From contig KZ478060.1 in NCBI GenBank assembly GCA_002837195.1, positions 443,039-507,038 of the forward strand: a stretch of 64,000 nucleotides of DNA, read 5' to 3'. This DNA is from Enterobacterales bacterium CwR94. GTDB taxonomy: Bacteria > Pseudomonadota > Gammaproteobacteria > Enterobacterales > Enterobacteriaceae. Positions 8,402-17,695 of this stretch are shown here, piece after piece; position 1 is the stretch's first letter, and every line of letters begins with the position of its first letter. The position numbers and the translations under genes are program-made. A model generated the notes under the pieces. The model did no database searches, was not told the DNA's origin, and worked only from the letters and a program-made list of their open reading frames with translations.

Positions 8402-10114
8402 TTAGGCGGGGGTAATAATACGACTATTATCCACGCATACCCAGGGCGATGTTGGATCGGTACTGGTGGCGTAATAAAGACGCACGCCGTCGCGTTTGTC
8501 TTCACCGGTACCTGTACTGCGTTTCTCCCATGTGGCGACCACCATACCCAGCGTTTTACCTCTGGAGTTCAGGGCTGAGGCCTTTTGTTCAAGCTGCGCA
8601 ATACCCCAACAGAAGGCGCTGGAAATCCCGCTATTGGCATCAACAAACCACTCGATCCCGGTGGGAATATCCGTCAGTGCAGTTTTGCCGCCATAGCGCA
8701 GTTGCAGCGTACCGGTGGTACCCATATTGTAGTTACCGGTGACGCTAAACTGGTTTCTGATGCCCGCGATATCACCAAAGAAGTCTTTACCGCCCACGCC
8801 GCAGTTATTCACCACAAACACATCGAGGTTAGCGATATCAAAGACTTTGGCGTCGCCTGCGGTGCCATCAATCACTGAGTTAGACAGGGTGATTTTGCCA
8901 CCGGTGCCCGATTTGCAATACACCACGTTGCCGGTACCGTTACTGACCAGCGTGCAGTTAGTCACCTGGATATTGGTGGCACCGTTAGTGGTGGTGGAGA
9001 TGATGCGGCTAAAACCCTTCGATTTACAGCTGCTCAGCAGCAGCTCGTTAGGTTCTTCAAGCTGGAAGCCGTAGTTGGCGGCATCGCCCTGGTTTTCCAT
9101 GGAGACTTCAAGGGTGACGCCATGTTTATTGGTAAAGTTGCTGGCTTTTGGCATAACAAAGCCACTGCCCACCGAATCCTTGGCCATCAACACATTAGAG
9201 CGGATCACGCAGTTGGTGTTGTAGTTGACGCAAGCAATGGCGCCGCGTTTGGGAGCCCAGTTTCCGCCCTGATTATCATTTTTGGTACGGGTGTATTTCA
9301 GGGTATTTTGCGTAATCACGTTGGTACACATGATCAATGCTTCACACCACCAGGTCGCGCCCCCTAAGGAGACGTTGCCCATCATCACGCCATGGCTGAT
9401 TCCTTCCATCACAAAGTGACGGCGGAACGTACCGTAGGCCATGTTATCCACCATCAGTATTTGCTGGGCTTTAAATTCGGGTCGCGTGTCTTCCCCGGAT
9501 ACCGGTGCTTCAGCGTGAAATGCCAGACGCGCATCTTCCCCGGCTTTGCAGGAAGCGAAATTACCCATGATAACGGAGCCGCTGCCCCACAGGGTGACGG
9601 CATCGCCACGGTCTTCCCCGGTTTTATCACCGTCAGCCGCGCCCAGGCACTCTAAAAAGCGGTTATCGGTCACGCGTGAGCCGTGCGCCCGGTATTGCGA
9701 AGTGGCCGTGACGGCATTGAGCTGATTGATCATTGTGCAGTTATCTACCACACAATAATCTGCACGCAGATCCACCGTACCCTGGCGTCCCCCTTTATTG
9801 GCTTTTAATAATTGTGGGTTGGTACTGGTCACATACTGCATGCGGCAATGTTGATGGGCCAGGGCAACCATAACCTTATCCGCCATATTGGCCGTAATAG
9901 GGCGTAAATTCCCCCCATACGCACCTTCTAATATTTGGGCCTGGAATTTCGTGGCAACAGGTTTTGCGAGGTTAATAATGGTATCAATAACGATATGGGT
10001 GTGAATATCTAATAACTCTTGTAATGCGGCACTACAATCGGTGGTTAAATCATTTTGTTCAACGCCAATTTTAAATGAAGAAGTGGTAACCGGGAGCGTG
10101 CTTGTTATGGCCAT
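8402..10114 (-). CDS. Orphan parallel beta-helix (tailspike-like) protein
   Basis: A 570-residue protein without signal peptide or membrane segment. From about residue 110 to 440 it is rich in Asn, Gly, Val and Ile in short repeating turns such as 'IQVTNCTLVSNGTGNVVY' and 'NCVIRSNVLMAKDS', typical of right-handed beta-helix proteins (pectate-lyase-like or phage tailspike depolymerases). The AmsF/WceF exopolysaccharide-processing proteins of Erwinia and Pantoea are tailspike-like and could be relatives, but I cannot test this. No capsule genes or phage genes flank it. The ATG at 10114 has AGAGGAAA 5-6 nt upstream. Whether it cleaves a glycan is unknown. Confidence 0.6.
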   Translation of the reverse strand: MAITSTLPVTTSSFKIGVEQNDLTTDCSAALQELLDIHTHIVIDTIINLAKPVATKFQAQILEGAYGGNLRPITANMADKVMVALAHQHCRMQYVTSTNPQLLKANKGGRQGTVDLRADYCVVDNCTMINQLNAVTATSQYRAHGSRVTDNRFLECLGAADGDKTGEDRGDAVTLWGSGSVIMGNFASCKAGEDARLAFHAEAPVSGEDTRPEFKAQQILMVDNMAYGTFRRHFVMEGISHGVMMGNVSLGGATWWCEALIMCTNVITQNTLKYTRTKNDNQGGNWAPKRGAIACVNYNTNCVIRSNVLMAKDSVGSGFVMPKASNFTNKHGVTLEVSMENQGDAANYGFQLEEPNELLLSSCKSKGFSRIISTTTNGATNIQVTNCTLVSNGTGNVVYCKSGTGGKITLSNSVIDGTAGDAKVFDIANLDVFVVNNCGVGGKDFFGDIAGIRNQFSVTGNYNMGTTGTLQLRYGGKTALTDIPTGIEWFVDANSGISSAFCWGIAQLEQKASALNSRGKTLGMVVATWEKRSTGTGEDKRDGVRLYYATSTDPTSPWVCVDNSRIITPA

Positions 10115-10561
10115 GCTTATTTCCTCTGGTGGAGTGCGTTACCTAATCAGTGTGGGTGGGAAATAAGATGCCGACTAGCTTGTAAACCACGTTGCAGTTA
10201 CCTTTAAGAAAACGCTCAGAAAGCCAGGGCCATGCTAAATAATAATAATTGCGATACCTCGTTGTTTAATAATATGACGTTAGTGAGTATGAAGAAGTAA
10301 TCACAAAAGAAACTATTTAAATTACCCCGCAATCAACCGCAGTATATATTGTGTAATAGAAAGTAGCGATATAATGCATCGCTCTTTTATAACCTTTTAA
10401 AAATGCACTGTTGGCAAGAGAAATTTGTATCAACCGTTTTACAACGAACTGCATTTTAGCGATTTTTGCCCGCATTAACGGCTTAACCCACCGAGTAAGT
10501 CGGAGTAGACTCGCTTCGGATATTTCTGAGAATGACTGACGCTTTCATAAGGAACTGGAAA
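10115..10561. other. AT-rich divergent intergenic region
   Basis: About 450 bp between the beta-helix gene and the small regulator, clearly more AT-rich than the flanking genes. It must hold the promoters of both. I see an inverted repeat AAAATGCA (10400-10407) / TGCATTTT (10450-10457) with a 42-nt interval and several TATAAT-like hexamers, but no convincing coding frame. Confidence 0.5.
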
Positions 10562-10792
10562 ATGGAAAAGAAAATCACTTTAAAACACCGCTCAGATTGG
10601 CACCGTGCGGATGTTATCGCAGAGCTGCGCAAGCGAGGGACCACGCTTGCCGCACTCTCTCGTCACTCAGGGTTAGCTTCCTCTACGCTGGCCAACGCAC
10701 TTTCCCGGCGCTGGCCGAAAGGGGAGCGCATTATTGCCAGGGCATTGCATTTGATGCCACATGAAATTTGGCCTTCGCGTTATCCTCGTTAA
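10562..10792 (+). CDS. Ner/Nlp-family small DNA-binding protein
   Basis: A 76-residue protein of the phage Mu Ner / Nlp (SfsB) family: 'DWHRADVIAELRKRGTTLAA' followed by a helix-turn-helix 'SRHSGLASSTLANALSRRW' and the family end 'HEIWPSRYPR'. Members are small transcriptional regulators, chromosomal or in Mu-like phages. The ATG at 10562 has AAGGAA upstream; a 10-residue longer version from 10532 has a poorer site. It is divergent from the beta-helix gene and followed directly by an intrinsic terminator, so it is a single-gene unit. Its target is unknown; the neighbouring gene is a candidate. Confidence 0.8.
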   Translation: MEKKITLKHRSDWHRADVIAELRKRGTTLAALSRHSGLASSTLANALSRRWPKGERIIARALHLMPHEIWPSRYPR

Positions 10793-10794
10793 AT

Positions 10795-10821
10795 AAATGG
10801 GCCGATTGTTGGCCCATTTTT
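10795..10821 (+). terminator. Intrinsic terminator after the Ner-like gene
   Basis: Nine-bp stem AAATGGGCC / GGCCCATTT with loop GATTGTT and a T-run, starting 3 nt after the stop codon. Confidence 0.85.
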
Positions 10822-10875
10822 ACGACCACTATTAAATTGTGTATAACCTGTAAATCGGTCTACTTTAATTTCACG

Positions 10876-11793
10876 CTAATTTAAACGGTAGCGAGAATCT
10901 GGCTGTAATCGTTCAGGTAACGGGAAATGATCGTCCATCTCTTTTTGCTGAATCTCAATGGCAGTGCAAATAGATTCCAGCGGTAAATCATTCGGCTGAG
11001 TACCAAAAGGATCTTCCAGCTCTTCCGCCAGGGATTCCAGTGCTAAAAAAGTATAAGAGACAAACACAGAAATCAGCGGCGTCATATAATGCAAATCAGC
11101 AACCAGCCCAAAGGGGAGCAGGGTGCAAAAGAGATAAACGGTGCGATGTAAGATTAAACTATAGGCAAAGGGAATGGGGGTGTTCTGAATACGATCGCAG
11201 CCGCCTAATACATCCGACAACACATTTAAATTGTGGTCGATTCCCTGCCACAGCATATCGCTGATTTTTCCAGCTCGGCGCTGTTCAGACAGCAAATTGC
11301 CTAGGCACAATAAAATGCGTCCCGTGCGCAACGGGCTTTTCAAGATCTGCTCCTGAAACTCCATCGGCAGTAAGCGCTGTAAATCGTTACGGCTATCACT
11401 CTGGCGCAATTGATGTTTTAACGACCAGGCATAGGCCATCATCAGTTGATTACAGGCGCTGACCACCTGCGGATCATCGGGCAGTGCGCCTTTCAACTGG
11501 CGCAGCAGTGAACGTTGCGTTATTTGCAATGTTCCCCACAAATGGCGTGCTTCGGTAAAACGTGCGTAGCTGGCGTTGTTACGAAACCCGAGGAATATGG
11601 CAATCGCAATACCCAGCAGGCTAAAAGGGGCGGTGGATAAATGGATCCCCAGGTGCTCATACCATTGGAAGCTCCAGACTGCGGCGATGGCCATGGCCAG
11701 ATTTAATCCCAGCCGAAACAGAATTTGCGACAGTACCGCACCATGCCAGACAAACAAACGAACAAACCAATGTTGATGGGGACGAACAATCAT
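10876..11793 (-). CDS. Bestrophin family ion channel protein (YneE-like)
   Basis: A 305-residue inner-membrane protein of the bestrophin/UPF0187 family, which form pentameric ion channels. The family start 'MIVRPHQHWFVRLFVWHG' and the segments 'LLGIAIAIFLGFRNNASYAR' and 'IPFAYSLILHRTVYLFC' are clear. E. coli YneE is a homologue; transport specificity in bacteria is not settled. The ATG at 11793 follows GGGGGAA. It is a single minus-strand gene, divergent from the dienelactone hydrolase gene. Confidence 0.87.
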   Translation of the reverse strand: MIVRPHQHWFVRLFVWHGAVLSQILFRLGLNLAMAIAAVWSFQWYEHLGIHLSTAPFSLLGIAIAIFLGFRNNASYARFTEARHLWGTLQITQRSLLRQLKGALPDDPQVVSACNQLMMAYAWSLKHQLRQSDSRNDLQRLLPMEFQEQILKSPLRTGRILLCLGNLLSEQRRAGKISDMLWQGIDHNLNVLSDVLGGCDRIQNTPIPFAYSLILHRTVYLFCTLLPFGLVADLHYMTPLISVFVSYTFLALESLAEELEDPFGTQPNDLPLESICTAIEIQQKEMDDHFPLPERLQPDSRYRLN

Positions 11794-12038
11794 CGATGTT
11801 CCCCCTTGCCCGCGATAGCGACAATCATTTTCACTTCGTAACTCCCTGCAGATGAACCGGCGCGTTGGGCGCTCTTGGTATCAATAACGACAACAAGCAT
11901 CAGCATACGCCTTTCTGCAACACCATTGAAGATGACGCGTACCCGGGCTTAAGCGTAAAGAAGCGCAAAAAAGTGGTCAAAATCACAGAGATGTGCCTGG
12001 ATAGTAAACAGTGTTTTTCACTTAACTGGAGCGAAATG

Positions 12039-12926
12039 ATGACGCGTCTCACGGCCAAAGATTTTCCTCAGGAGCTGCTCGATTGCTACGATTTTTACGC
12101 GCACGGCAAAATGAGTAAGCGCGAGTTCCTTAATGTTGCTGGAAAGTATGCGGTGGGTGGGATGACCGCCTTGATGCTGTTTGACTTGCTTAAGCCAAAC
12201 TATGCGCTGGCGCAGCAGGTGGAATTTACCGATCCCGATATCTTGCCAGAGTATATCCGCTATCCCTCGCCCAATGGGCATGGCGAGGTGCGTGGATATC
12301 TAGTAAAACCCGCAACGTTGACCGGCAAGGTACCTGCTGTGGTTGTGGTACATGAGAATCGGGGACTGAATCCCTATATCGAAGATGTCGCACGCCGGGT
12401 GGCCAAAGCCGGTTATCTGGCGCTGGCGCCCGACGGATTAAGCTCCGTAGGCGGGTATCCCGGCAATGATGAAGAGGGGAAAAAACTGCAGGCGGAGATT
12501 GATCCCACCAAGTTGATGAATGACTTTTTCGCGGCGATTGAATTTATGCTTAAGCACGAGTCCTCGACGGGAAAAGTGGGGATGACGGGGTTTTGCTATG
12601 GCGGCGGCGTTTCGAATGCCTCGGCCGTTGCGTACCCAGAACTGGCCGCCACAGTGCCGTTTTATGGTCGCCAGGCACCCAGTGACGAGGTGGCAAAAAT
12701 TCAGGCCCCTTTACTGCTGCATTACGCCGCATTAGACACGCGCATTAATGAAGGTTGGCCTGCTTATGAGCAAGCGTTAAAGGCGAATAACAAAGTCTAT
12801 GAAGCGCATATCTATCCCGATGTAAATCACGGTTTCCATAACGATTCGACACCGCGTTATGACAAAGCAGCCGCTGAACTGGCATGGCAGCGTACGCTTG
12901 GCTGGTTTGACAAATACCTCCGTTAA
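12039..12926 (+). CDS. yghX: Dienelactone hydrolase family protein YghX
   Basis: A 295-residue alpha/beta hydrolase closely resembling E. coli YghX. The catalytic triad is visible: nucleophile Cys in 'GFCYGGG', Asp in 'ALDTRIN' and His in 'VNHGFHND'. A hydrophobic stretch at residues 38-52 follows 'KREFL', a pattern of exported proteins of this group, though no classic twin-arginine motif is seen. The substrate is not established. I choose ATG 12039 because it gives the family N-terminus 'MTRLTAKDFPQELL' and has GGAG 7 nt upstream; the frame stays open to 11865. Confidence 0.85.
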   Translation: MTRLTAKDFPQELLDCYDFYAHGKMSKREFLNVAGKYAVGGMTALMLFDLLKPNYALAQQVEFTDPDILPEYIRYPSPNGHGEVRGYLVKPATLTGKVPAVVVVHENRGLNPYIEDVARRVAKAGYLALAPDGLSSVGGYPGNDEEGKKLQAEIDPTKLMNDFFAAIEFMLKHESSTGKVGMTGFCYGGGVSNASAVAYPELAATVPFYGRQAPSDEVAKIQAPLLLHYAALDTRINEGWPAYEQALKANNKVYEAHIYPDVNHGFHNDSTPRYDKAAAELAWQRTLGWFDKYLR

Positions 12927-12933
12927 CACGCTC

Positions 12934-12963
12934 AGCCAGACGGGGTTTCCCGTTCTGGCTCTT
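12934..12963 (+). terminator. Terminator-like hairpin after yghX
   Basis: Stem AGCCAGACGGG / CCCGTTCTGGCT with one bulged base and loop GTTT, then CTTTCC. It begins 8 nt after the yghX stop codon. The T-run is short. Confidence 0.6.
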
Positions 12964-13036
12964 TCCTGATTCCTCCCGTGCAGCGCGAAATTTTTAGGAA
13001 AAATTTAGAAACACTTGTTTACCGAGTTAACACTAA

Positions 13037-13051
13037 TGCGTATAGTTCTCA
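13037..13051. promoter_or_regulatory. Possible Fur box upstream of fhuE
   Basis: TGCGTATAGTTCTCA matches the 7-1-7 Fur motif TGATAAT-n-ATTATCA at 10 of 14 positions. It lies 166 nt upstream of the siderophore receptor start, where Fur control is expected. The match is partial, so this is suggestive only. Confidence 0.4.
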
Positions 13052-13216
13052 TTCGTTTTAGTGCAATCATTTGCATAAAACAGTCATCCGGGAACCGTAC
13101 AGCAGGGACGTGAGACAGGGTGCACAAGGCAGGCCAACTTCCCTGATGACGACAGTGGCGAAGCTCAGCGACTCCGTTGAGTAAAAAATAAAAACCATAA
13201 GTGCTAAGGAAATATC

Positions 13217-15406
13217 ATGTCCTTTGTTGTTTCTCGTGCCGGGAAAACCAGGGTTAACACCTCCTGCGCGTCTGTCTCTCCTGTCTTTGCTCGTTCTCTG
13301 TTGGGTTTATTAGTGGCCACCGCCGTATTACAGGCGCCGCTTGCCCTGGCAGCAGATGAAGAAACCCTCACCGTTGAAGCCTCTGCGGATGCTACCGCGG
13401 ATATGCCGACGGCAACCGACAGCAAAAAAGCCTATGTTGCGCCCGTAAGTTTCTCCGGGACGAAAATGGCGTTATCGCCTCGTCAAATCCCGCAGACCAC
13501 CACGGTGATGACCAAGCAACGTATTCAGGATCAAGATTTGGAAACCATTGGTGATGTGATGTCACATGCCACGGGGATCACCAAAAATGCAATCGATACC
13601 GATCGTGTCTCGTACTATTCCCGCGGTTTCTTAATCAGCAACTTCGTCTTTGATGGCATTCCCACCACTATTGATCCTATCTGGAACTTTGGTGACTCCG
13701 GCATTGATGCGGCGATTTATGATCGTGTTGAAGTCGTGCGCGGTGCCAACGGACTGATGACCGGCGTGGGCAACCCCGGTGCTGCGGTAAATATGGTGCG
13801 CAAGCATGCTGACAGTCGCGAACTGACCGGCAACCTTTCTGCCCTGTACGGCAGTTGGGATAAACAGCGTTACGTGGGGGATGTCTCCACCCCGCTGAAT
13901 GAAGAAGGGACAGTACGTGCGCGTGCGGTGGCGGGTTATCAGGACAATAACAGTTTCCTGGATCGCTACAAATATGACAAAAAATTCCTCTACACCGTGT
14001 TGGATGCTGATTTAACCGACTCCACGACATTATCTCTGGGTTGGGAGTTTCAAAACAGCCACACCCGTAACCCAACGTGGGGCGGTTGGCCAACCTGGTT
14101 CAGTGATGGAACGCGCACTGATTACGATCGCCGCTTTAACGCCGCACCGGATTGGGCGTATTCCGATATGGAATCCAGCAAGATCTTCCTCGATTTGACG
14201 CAGCGCTTTGACAGCGGCTGGGCCGTGCGCCTGAATGGCACACACTCCAAAACCACGTTTGACTCGAAACTGGGTTATCCGTGGGGCTACCCGGATAAAG
14301 AGACGGGAGAGGGCGTCATTGCCTTCGGTGGCTGGAACAAAGGCACGCGCAATATGGACTCTGTGGACCTCTATGCGAATGGGCCGTTTGAGTTGTTCGG
14401 TCGTGAGCATGAATTAGTGGTTGGCGGGGCTTACAGCAAGCAGCACAATTTCTACTATAACGCGCAATCTTCCATTACTGCGGCGGATATCGGTAACTAC
14501 AATAACTGGGATGGCAACATTACCGAAGGCACCTGGTCGCCGTGGACGCTATACCAAAGTGATTACATCCGTCAGAAATCGTTCTACAGCGCCGCGCGTA
14601 TTTCGTTGGCCGATCCACTGATGCTGGTGGCTGGTGCGCGCTATACCGAATGGCGTGCCAACGGCTCTTCCGCGAATACCGTTCAGGATGATGTTACGCC
14701 TTACGCGGGCCTGATTTACGACATTAACGACAACTACTCTGCGTATGTCAGTTACACCGGTATTTTCCAGCCACAAACCACGCGTGATGCGGACAAAAAC
14801 TTCCTGAAACCCACCACCGGGAAGAACTATGAAGCCGGTGTGAAGGGGGACTGGATGAACAGTCGTCTGACTGCGGCATTGTCGGTATTCCGCATCGAAC
14901 AGGAAAACTTGGGCGTAAGTACAGGGGCCTTTATTCCCGGCACCAGCGAGTACGCTTATCAAAACCTGAAGGGTACGGTTAGCCGCGGGGTTGAATTGGA
15001 AGTCAATGGCGCGATTACCGATAACTGGAACATGATGTTTGGTGCTTCGCGCTTTATTGCAGAAGATAAAGATGGCATCTCCGTGAACCCGGATCAGCCG
15101 CGCACGACGTTGAAGCTGTTCACCAGCTATCGCTTGCCGTTCCTGCAAGATTTAACCGTGGGTGGCGGTGTGAACTGGCAAAACAGTACCTGGTGGAGCG
15201 GGGATGTGCCTGCCGGAGCAACGCGCCCAGAGCAGAGCAGCTTTGCGCTGGTCAGCCTGTTCAGCCGTTATCAGGTAACCAAAGATTTGTCCGTGCAGGC
15301 TAACGTCAACAACCTGTTTGACAAAGAGTACTACGATTACCTGAACACCTATGGTGTGTATGGTGAGCCACGTAGCTTCTCTGTACAGGCGAATTACCAG
15401 TTTTAA
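13217..15406 (+). CDS. fhuE: TonB-dependent ferric-coprogen/hydroxamate receptor FhuE
   Basis: A 729-residue outer-membrane receptor, the length of E. coli FhuE and collinear with it. A signal peptide ends about residue 45 (LALAADEE), followed by the TonB box 'ETLTVEA'. Then come the plug domain ('DRVEVVRGANGLMTG') and a 22-strand barrel ending 'SFSVQANYQF' with the terminal Phe needed for outer-membrane assembly. It takes up ferric coprogen and related hydroxamates, energised by TonB. The start at 13217 has AAGGAAA upstream. It stands alone with no siderophore synthesis genes nearby, so it probably serves xenosiderophore uptake. Fur control is likely. Confidence 0.88.
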   Translation: MSFVVSRAGKTRVNTSCASVSPVFARSLLGLLVATAVLQAPLALAADEETLTVEASADATADMPTATDSKKAYVAPVSFSGTKMALSPRQIPQTTTVMTKQRIQDQDLETIGDVMSHATGITKNAIDTDRVSYYSRGFLISNFVFDGIPTTIDPIWNFGDSGIDAAIYDRVEVVRGANGLMTGVGNPGAAVNMVRKHADSRELTGNLSALYGSWDKQRYVGDVSTPLNEEGTVRARAVAGYQDNNSFLDRYKYDKKFLYTVLDADLTDSTTLSLGWEFQNSHTRNPTWGGWPTWFSDGTRTDYDRRFNAAPDWAYSDMESSKIFLDLTQRFDSGWAVRLNGTHSKTTFDSKLGYPWGYPDKETGEGVIAFGGWNKGTRNMDSVDLYANGPFELFGREHELVVGGAYSKQHNFYYNAQSSITAADIGNYNNWDGNITEGTWSPWTLYQSDYIRQKSFYSAARISLADPLMLVAGARYTEWRANGSSANTVQDDVTPYAGLIYDINDNYSAYVSYTGIFQPQTTRDADKNFLKPTTGKNYEAGVKGDWMNSRLTAALSVFRIEQENLGVSTGAFIPGTSEYAYQNLKGTVSRGVELEVNGAITDNWNMMFGASRFIAEDKDGISVNPDQPRTTLKLFTSYRLPFLQDLTVGGGVNWQNSTWWSGDVPAGATRPEQSSFALVSLFSRYQVTKDLSVQANVNNLFDKEYYDYLNTYGVYGEPRSFSVQANYQF

Positions 15407-15412
15407 GTGATT

Positions 15413-15433
15413 CAGGAGGGCATCGCCCTCCTG
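15413..15433. terminator. Hairpin between convergent fhuE and yghU
   Basis: Perfect 9-bp stem CAGGAGGGC / GCCCTCCTG with a 3-nt loop, 7 nt after the fhuE stop. A second hairpin CTCCCC / GGGGAG follows near 15441-15458. Neither has a long T-run, so termination is probable but not certain. Confidence 0.5.
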
Positions 15434-15462
15434 TGATGATCTCCCCCATGCGGGGAGAACGC

Positions 15463-16305
15463 TTACACCGCTAAGCCATCAAAATCTGACGCATCATGAC
15501 GTTCATGAAGTTGCACATCTCCCCACGTACGGTTAACGATACGGCCGCGGCGCACTGCCGGACGCTCAGCCACTTCTTTGGCCCAACGCACCACGTTTTT
15601 ATATGACGCCACATCAAGAAATTCGGCGGCCTCATACTGGTTGTTCAACACCAAATTGCCATACCATGGCCAGGTGGCAATGTCCGCGATGCTGTATTCG
15701 GTGCCTGCCAGGAAGCGGTTGTCAGCCAGTTGGCGATCCAACACGTCTAACTGACGTTTGGCCTCCATGGTAAAGCGGTTCACCGCATATTCAATTTTGA
15801 CCGGCGCATAGTGATAAAAATGCCCGAAACCGCCGCCTAAGTAGGGGGCTGAACCTTGTAACCAGAATAGCCAATTCAGGGCTTCAGTGCGGCTGGCTAA
15901 CTCTTTTGGTAAGAAGTGGCCGAATTTTTCCGCCAGGTACAGCAAGATAGCGCCAGATTCAAAAACACGCTGTGGCGGGTTCACGGAGTGATCGCGCAGG
16001 GCAGGAATTTTTGAGTTTGGGTTTACGTCGACAAAACCACTGGAGAATTGATCGCCTTCCTGAATACGGATCAGGTGAGCGTCGTACTCGGCTCCCTGAA
16101 TGCCCAGCGCCAGTAGCTCTTCTAACAGAATCGTGACTTTCTGACCATTTGGCGTGCCCAGTGAGTACAGCTGTAGCGGGTGTTTGCCCACGGGCAACGT
16201 TTTCTCATGCGTTGGGCCAGCAATTGGGCGGTTAATATTGGCGAATGCACCGCCGCTTTGTTGCTGCCAAGTCCATACTTTTTCAGGTTGATATTCGTTT
16301 GACAT
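15463..16305 (-). CDS. yghU: Glutathione S-transferase-like protein YghU
   Basis: A 280-residue Nu-class glutathione transferase homologue, near the 288 residues of E. coli YghU. An N-terminal extension precedes the thioredoxin fold ('HPLQLYSLGTPNGQKVTILL'). 'VNPNSKIPALRD' is the conserved glutathione-contact loop with cis-Pro, and 'VFESGAILLYLAEKFG' the gamma-glutamyl-binding motif. Nu-class enzymes show disulfide-bond reductase and peroxidase activity. I prefer ATG 16305: AGGAGG lies 8 nt upstream, whereas the GTG at 16311 is too close to it. Confidence 0.87.
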   Translation of the reverse strand: MSNEYQPEKVWTWQQQSGGAFANINRPIAGPTHEKTLPVGKHPLQLYSLGTPNGQKVTILLEELLALGIQGAEYDAHLIRIQEGDQFSSGFVDVNPNSKIPALRDHSVNPPQRVFESGAILLYLAEKFGHFLPKELASRTEALNWLFWLQGSAPYLGGGFGHFYHYAPVKIEYAVNRFTMEAKRQLDVLDRQLADNRFLAGTEYSIADIATWPWYGNLVLNNQYEAAEFLDVASYKNVVRWAKEVAERPAVRRGRIVNRTWGDVQLHERHDASDFDGLAV

Positions 16306-16936
16306 GGGCACTGCCTCCTAAGGGGGTAAGGCAGTGATTGTAGCAGGGTTGTTCAGCGCTATTTAGCGGTTAAGGTGGGTATGGCTCAGGCTATTAAGTC
16401 AAAAGGTAAGGTGGTAAGAATTTTCCCGTGATTGTCGGGTTAGTGTTTGTATTTAGACAGTTATGTGAGGAAAGCCAGGCTTATTGTCAGTAAAGTGAGC
16501 GCTTACCCTACTTGATTTCAGTAATTTAAACGGTGGTGTAAATATTCAGATGTAAAGTGGAATGTTTCAGATGCGCTGTGCGGATACGTGAATGGCTCAC
16601 ATTAATAAAATCCTGCAGAATCTTATAGTGTAAGCAACAGGGGAAAGGGATTGCCATGAACGCACGGCTCCTCAGGTCTGAAGGGGCTTTGTTTTGAATG
16701 GTTTTTTTTCTCAATCCTTTACGTCGATGCTAATGGCATACGCAACGTCAAAAGAGAATAACAAATCCATCATTAGTGAATGCAATGAGATTCGCACTCT
16801 TACTATTTGCAATATTGGTTTAAATATTAGTTAGACTCATCGTGATAAAGTGCTATTCAATTCTTACTTTCATTTTGTTTTTATCGTAACGCCATCTTTC
16901 ACTTTGGCACTTTCTCTTTAACAAGGGTTAAAAAGG
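16306..16936. other. 630-bp intergenic region, mostly unexplained
   Basis: Separates divergent yghU and the winged-helix regulator. It is AT-rich toward the regulator. A 62-codon minus-strand frame at 16526-16714 has no ribosome site and random-looking composition, so I do not call it a gene. The one striking element is the palindrome at 16489-16512. The last 100 bp presumably hold the regulator's promoter. Confidence 0.5.
16489..16512. promoter_or_regulatory. 24-bp operator-like palindrome centred on AGCGCT
   Basis: AGTAAAGTGAGC then GCTTACCCTACT: every mismatch between the two arms is a transition, and the core GTgAGCGCTtAC resembles LacI-family operators. It is 184 nt upstream of yghU and 425 nt upstream of the regulator. 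The binding protein is unknown. Confidence 0.4.
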
Positions 16937-17695
16937 ATGTATCAACTTAATGGAACGCTTGTGTTTTGTCCGCAATCTCGAACGCTGAGTAATGGTGCCA
17001 TCGCAAAAGTCCTGACAAACAATACAAGCCGATTTCTGGAACTATTGATTACTAATAATGGAATGTATGTTGATAAAAAGACATTAATGCATCAGATATG
17101 GCATGAGCAGGGCATCATTGTCAGTGACGTCTCTGTGCGGCAAACATTGCATCATTTACGTAAAGTATTGGGGGAGTTTTCCTGCTCAGGCGATTTTATC
17201 CAAACCCTGCGCGGTAAGGGTTATGCGATATCCCCACAGTGCGTAGAACGTCTGAATGAGCAGGTTCTAATGTTGCCAGAAAATGCCGATATGCAGCAGA
17301 AATTACCCGCGTTAGCGGATAAATACAATAAAAGTGCGTTACGCAATATGAGAGTCTCTGCCGTAGTGTTTAGTGCCTTGCTGTGCTCTACCTTGCTGAT
17401 ATTCTTTTACAAGGTGTTTTTTTATCGTGATTCGAATTACACACTGGCCTACCAAACGAATCAGTATAAGTTCTATTCGGCAAAGAGTGATATCCTGGAT
17501 GTTAAGGAAATTGAACGGCAAGTTGAGGCATTCAGAACGGTAATCAAACCGCATCTTGCCGATGTCACTGTGCGCCGAAATGTCTATATTCAAAGAAATG
17601 GCAGCCACAATGCTGTTAATTATGCAATATGCCATGCACTGCAGACGGCAAACAGCCCAGAGTGCAAACGTTATGCCCTAATTAATCGTTTTTAA
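16937..17695 (+). CDS. Membrane-anchored winged-helix regulator (ToxR/CadC type)
   Basis: A 252-residue protein. Residues about 20-98 form an OmpR/PhoB-type winged helix ('SDVSVRQTLHHLRKVLG', 'FIQTLRGKGYAIS'). A single transmembrane segment follows near residues 138-158 ('VSAVVFSALLCSTLLIFF'), then a periplasmic tail of about 90 residues. The tail has two cysteines in 'ICHALQTANSPECKRY', which could form a disulfide as in ToxR. Such proteins sense periplasmic conditions and bind DNA directly while membrane-bound. The ATG at 16937 follows AAAAAGG. No obvious target operon adjoins it; the small membrane protein downstream is the nearest candidate. Confidence 0.8.
   Translation: MYQLNGTLVFCPQSRTLSNGAIAKVLTNNTSRFLELLITNNGMYVDKKTLMHQIWHEQGIIVSDVSVRQTLHHLRKVLGEFSCSGDFIQTLRGKGYAISPQCVERLNEQVLMLPENADMQQKLPALADKYNKSALRNMRVSAVVFSALLCSTLLIFFYKVFFYRDSNYTLAYQTNQYKFYSAKSDILDVKEIERQVEAFRTVIKPHLADVTVRRNVYIQRNGSHNAVNYAICHALQTANSPECKRYALINRF

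Noticed and set aside
8402..10792. Prophage remnant (tailspike plus Ner-like regulator)
   Set aside because: No other phage genes, integrase or att sites are near; the Nlp family is also chromosomal. Two genes alone do not support a prophage call.
16526..16714. 62-codon minus-strand ORF in the yghU-regulator gap
   Set aside because: No ribosome site, no recognisable domain or membrane pattern, and low-complexity AT-rich context.
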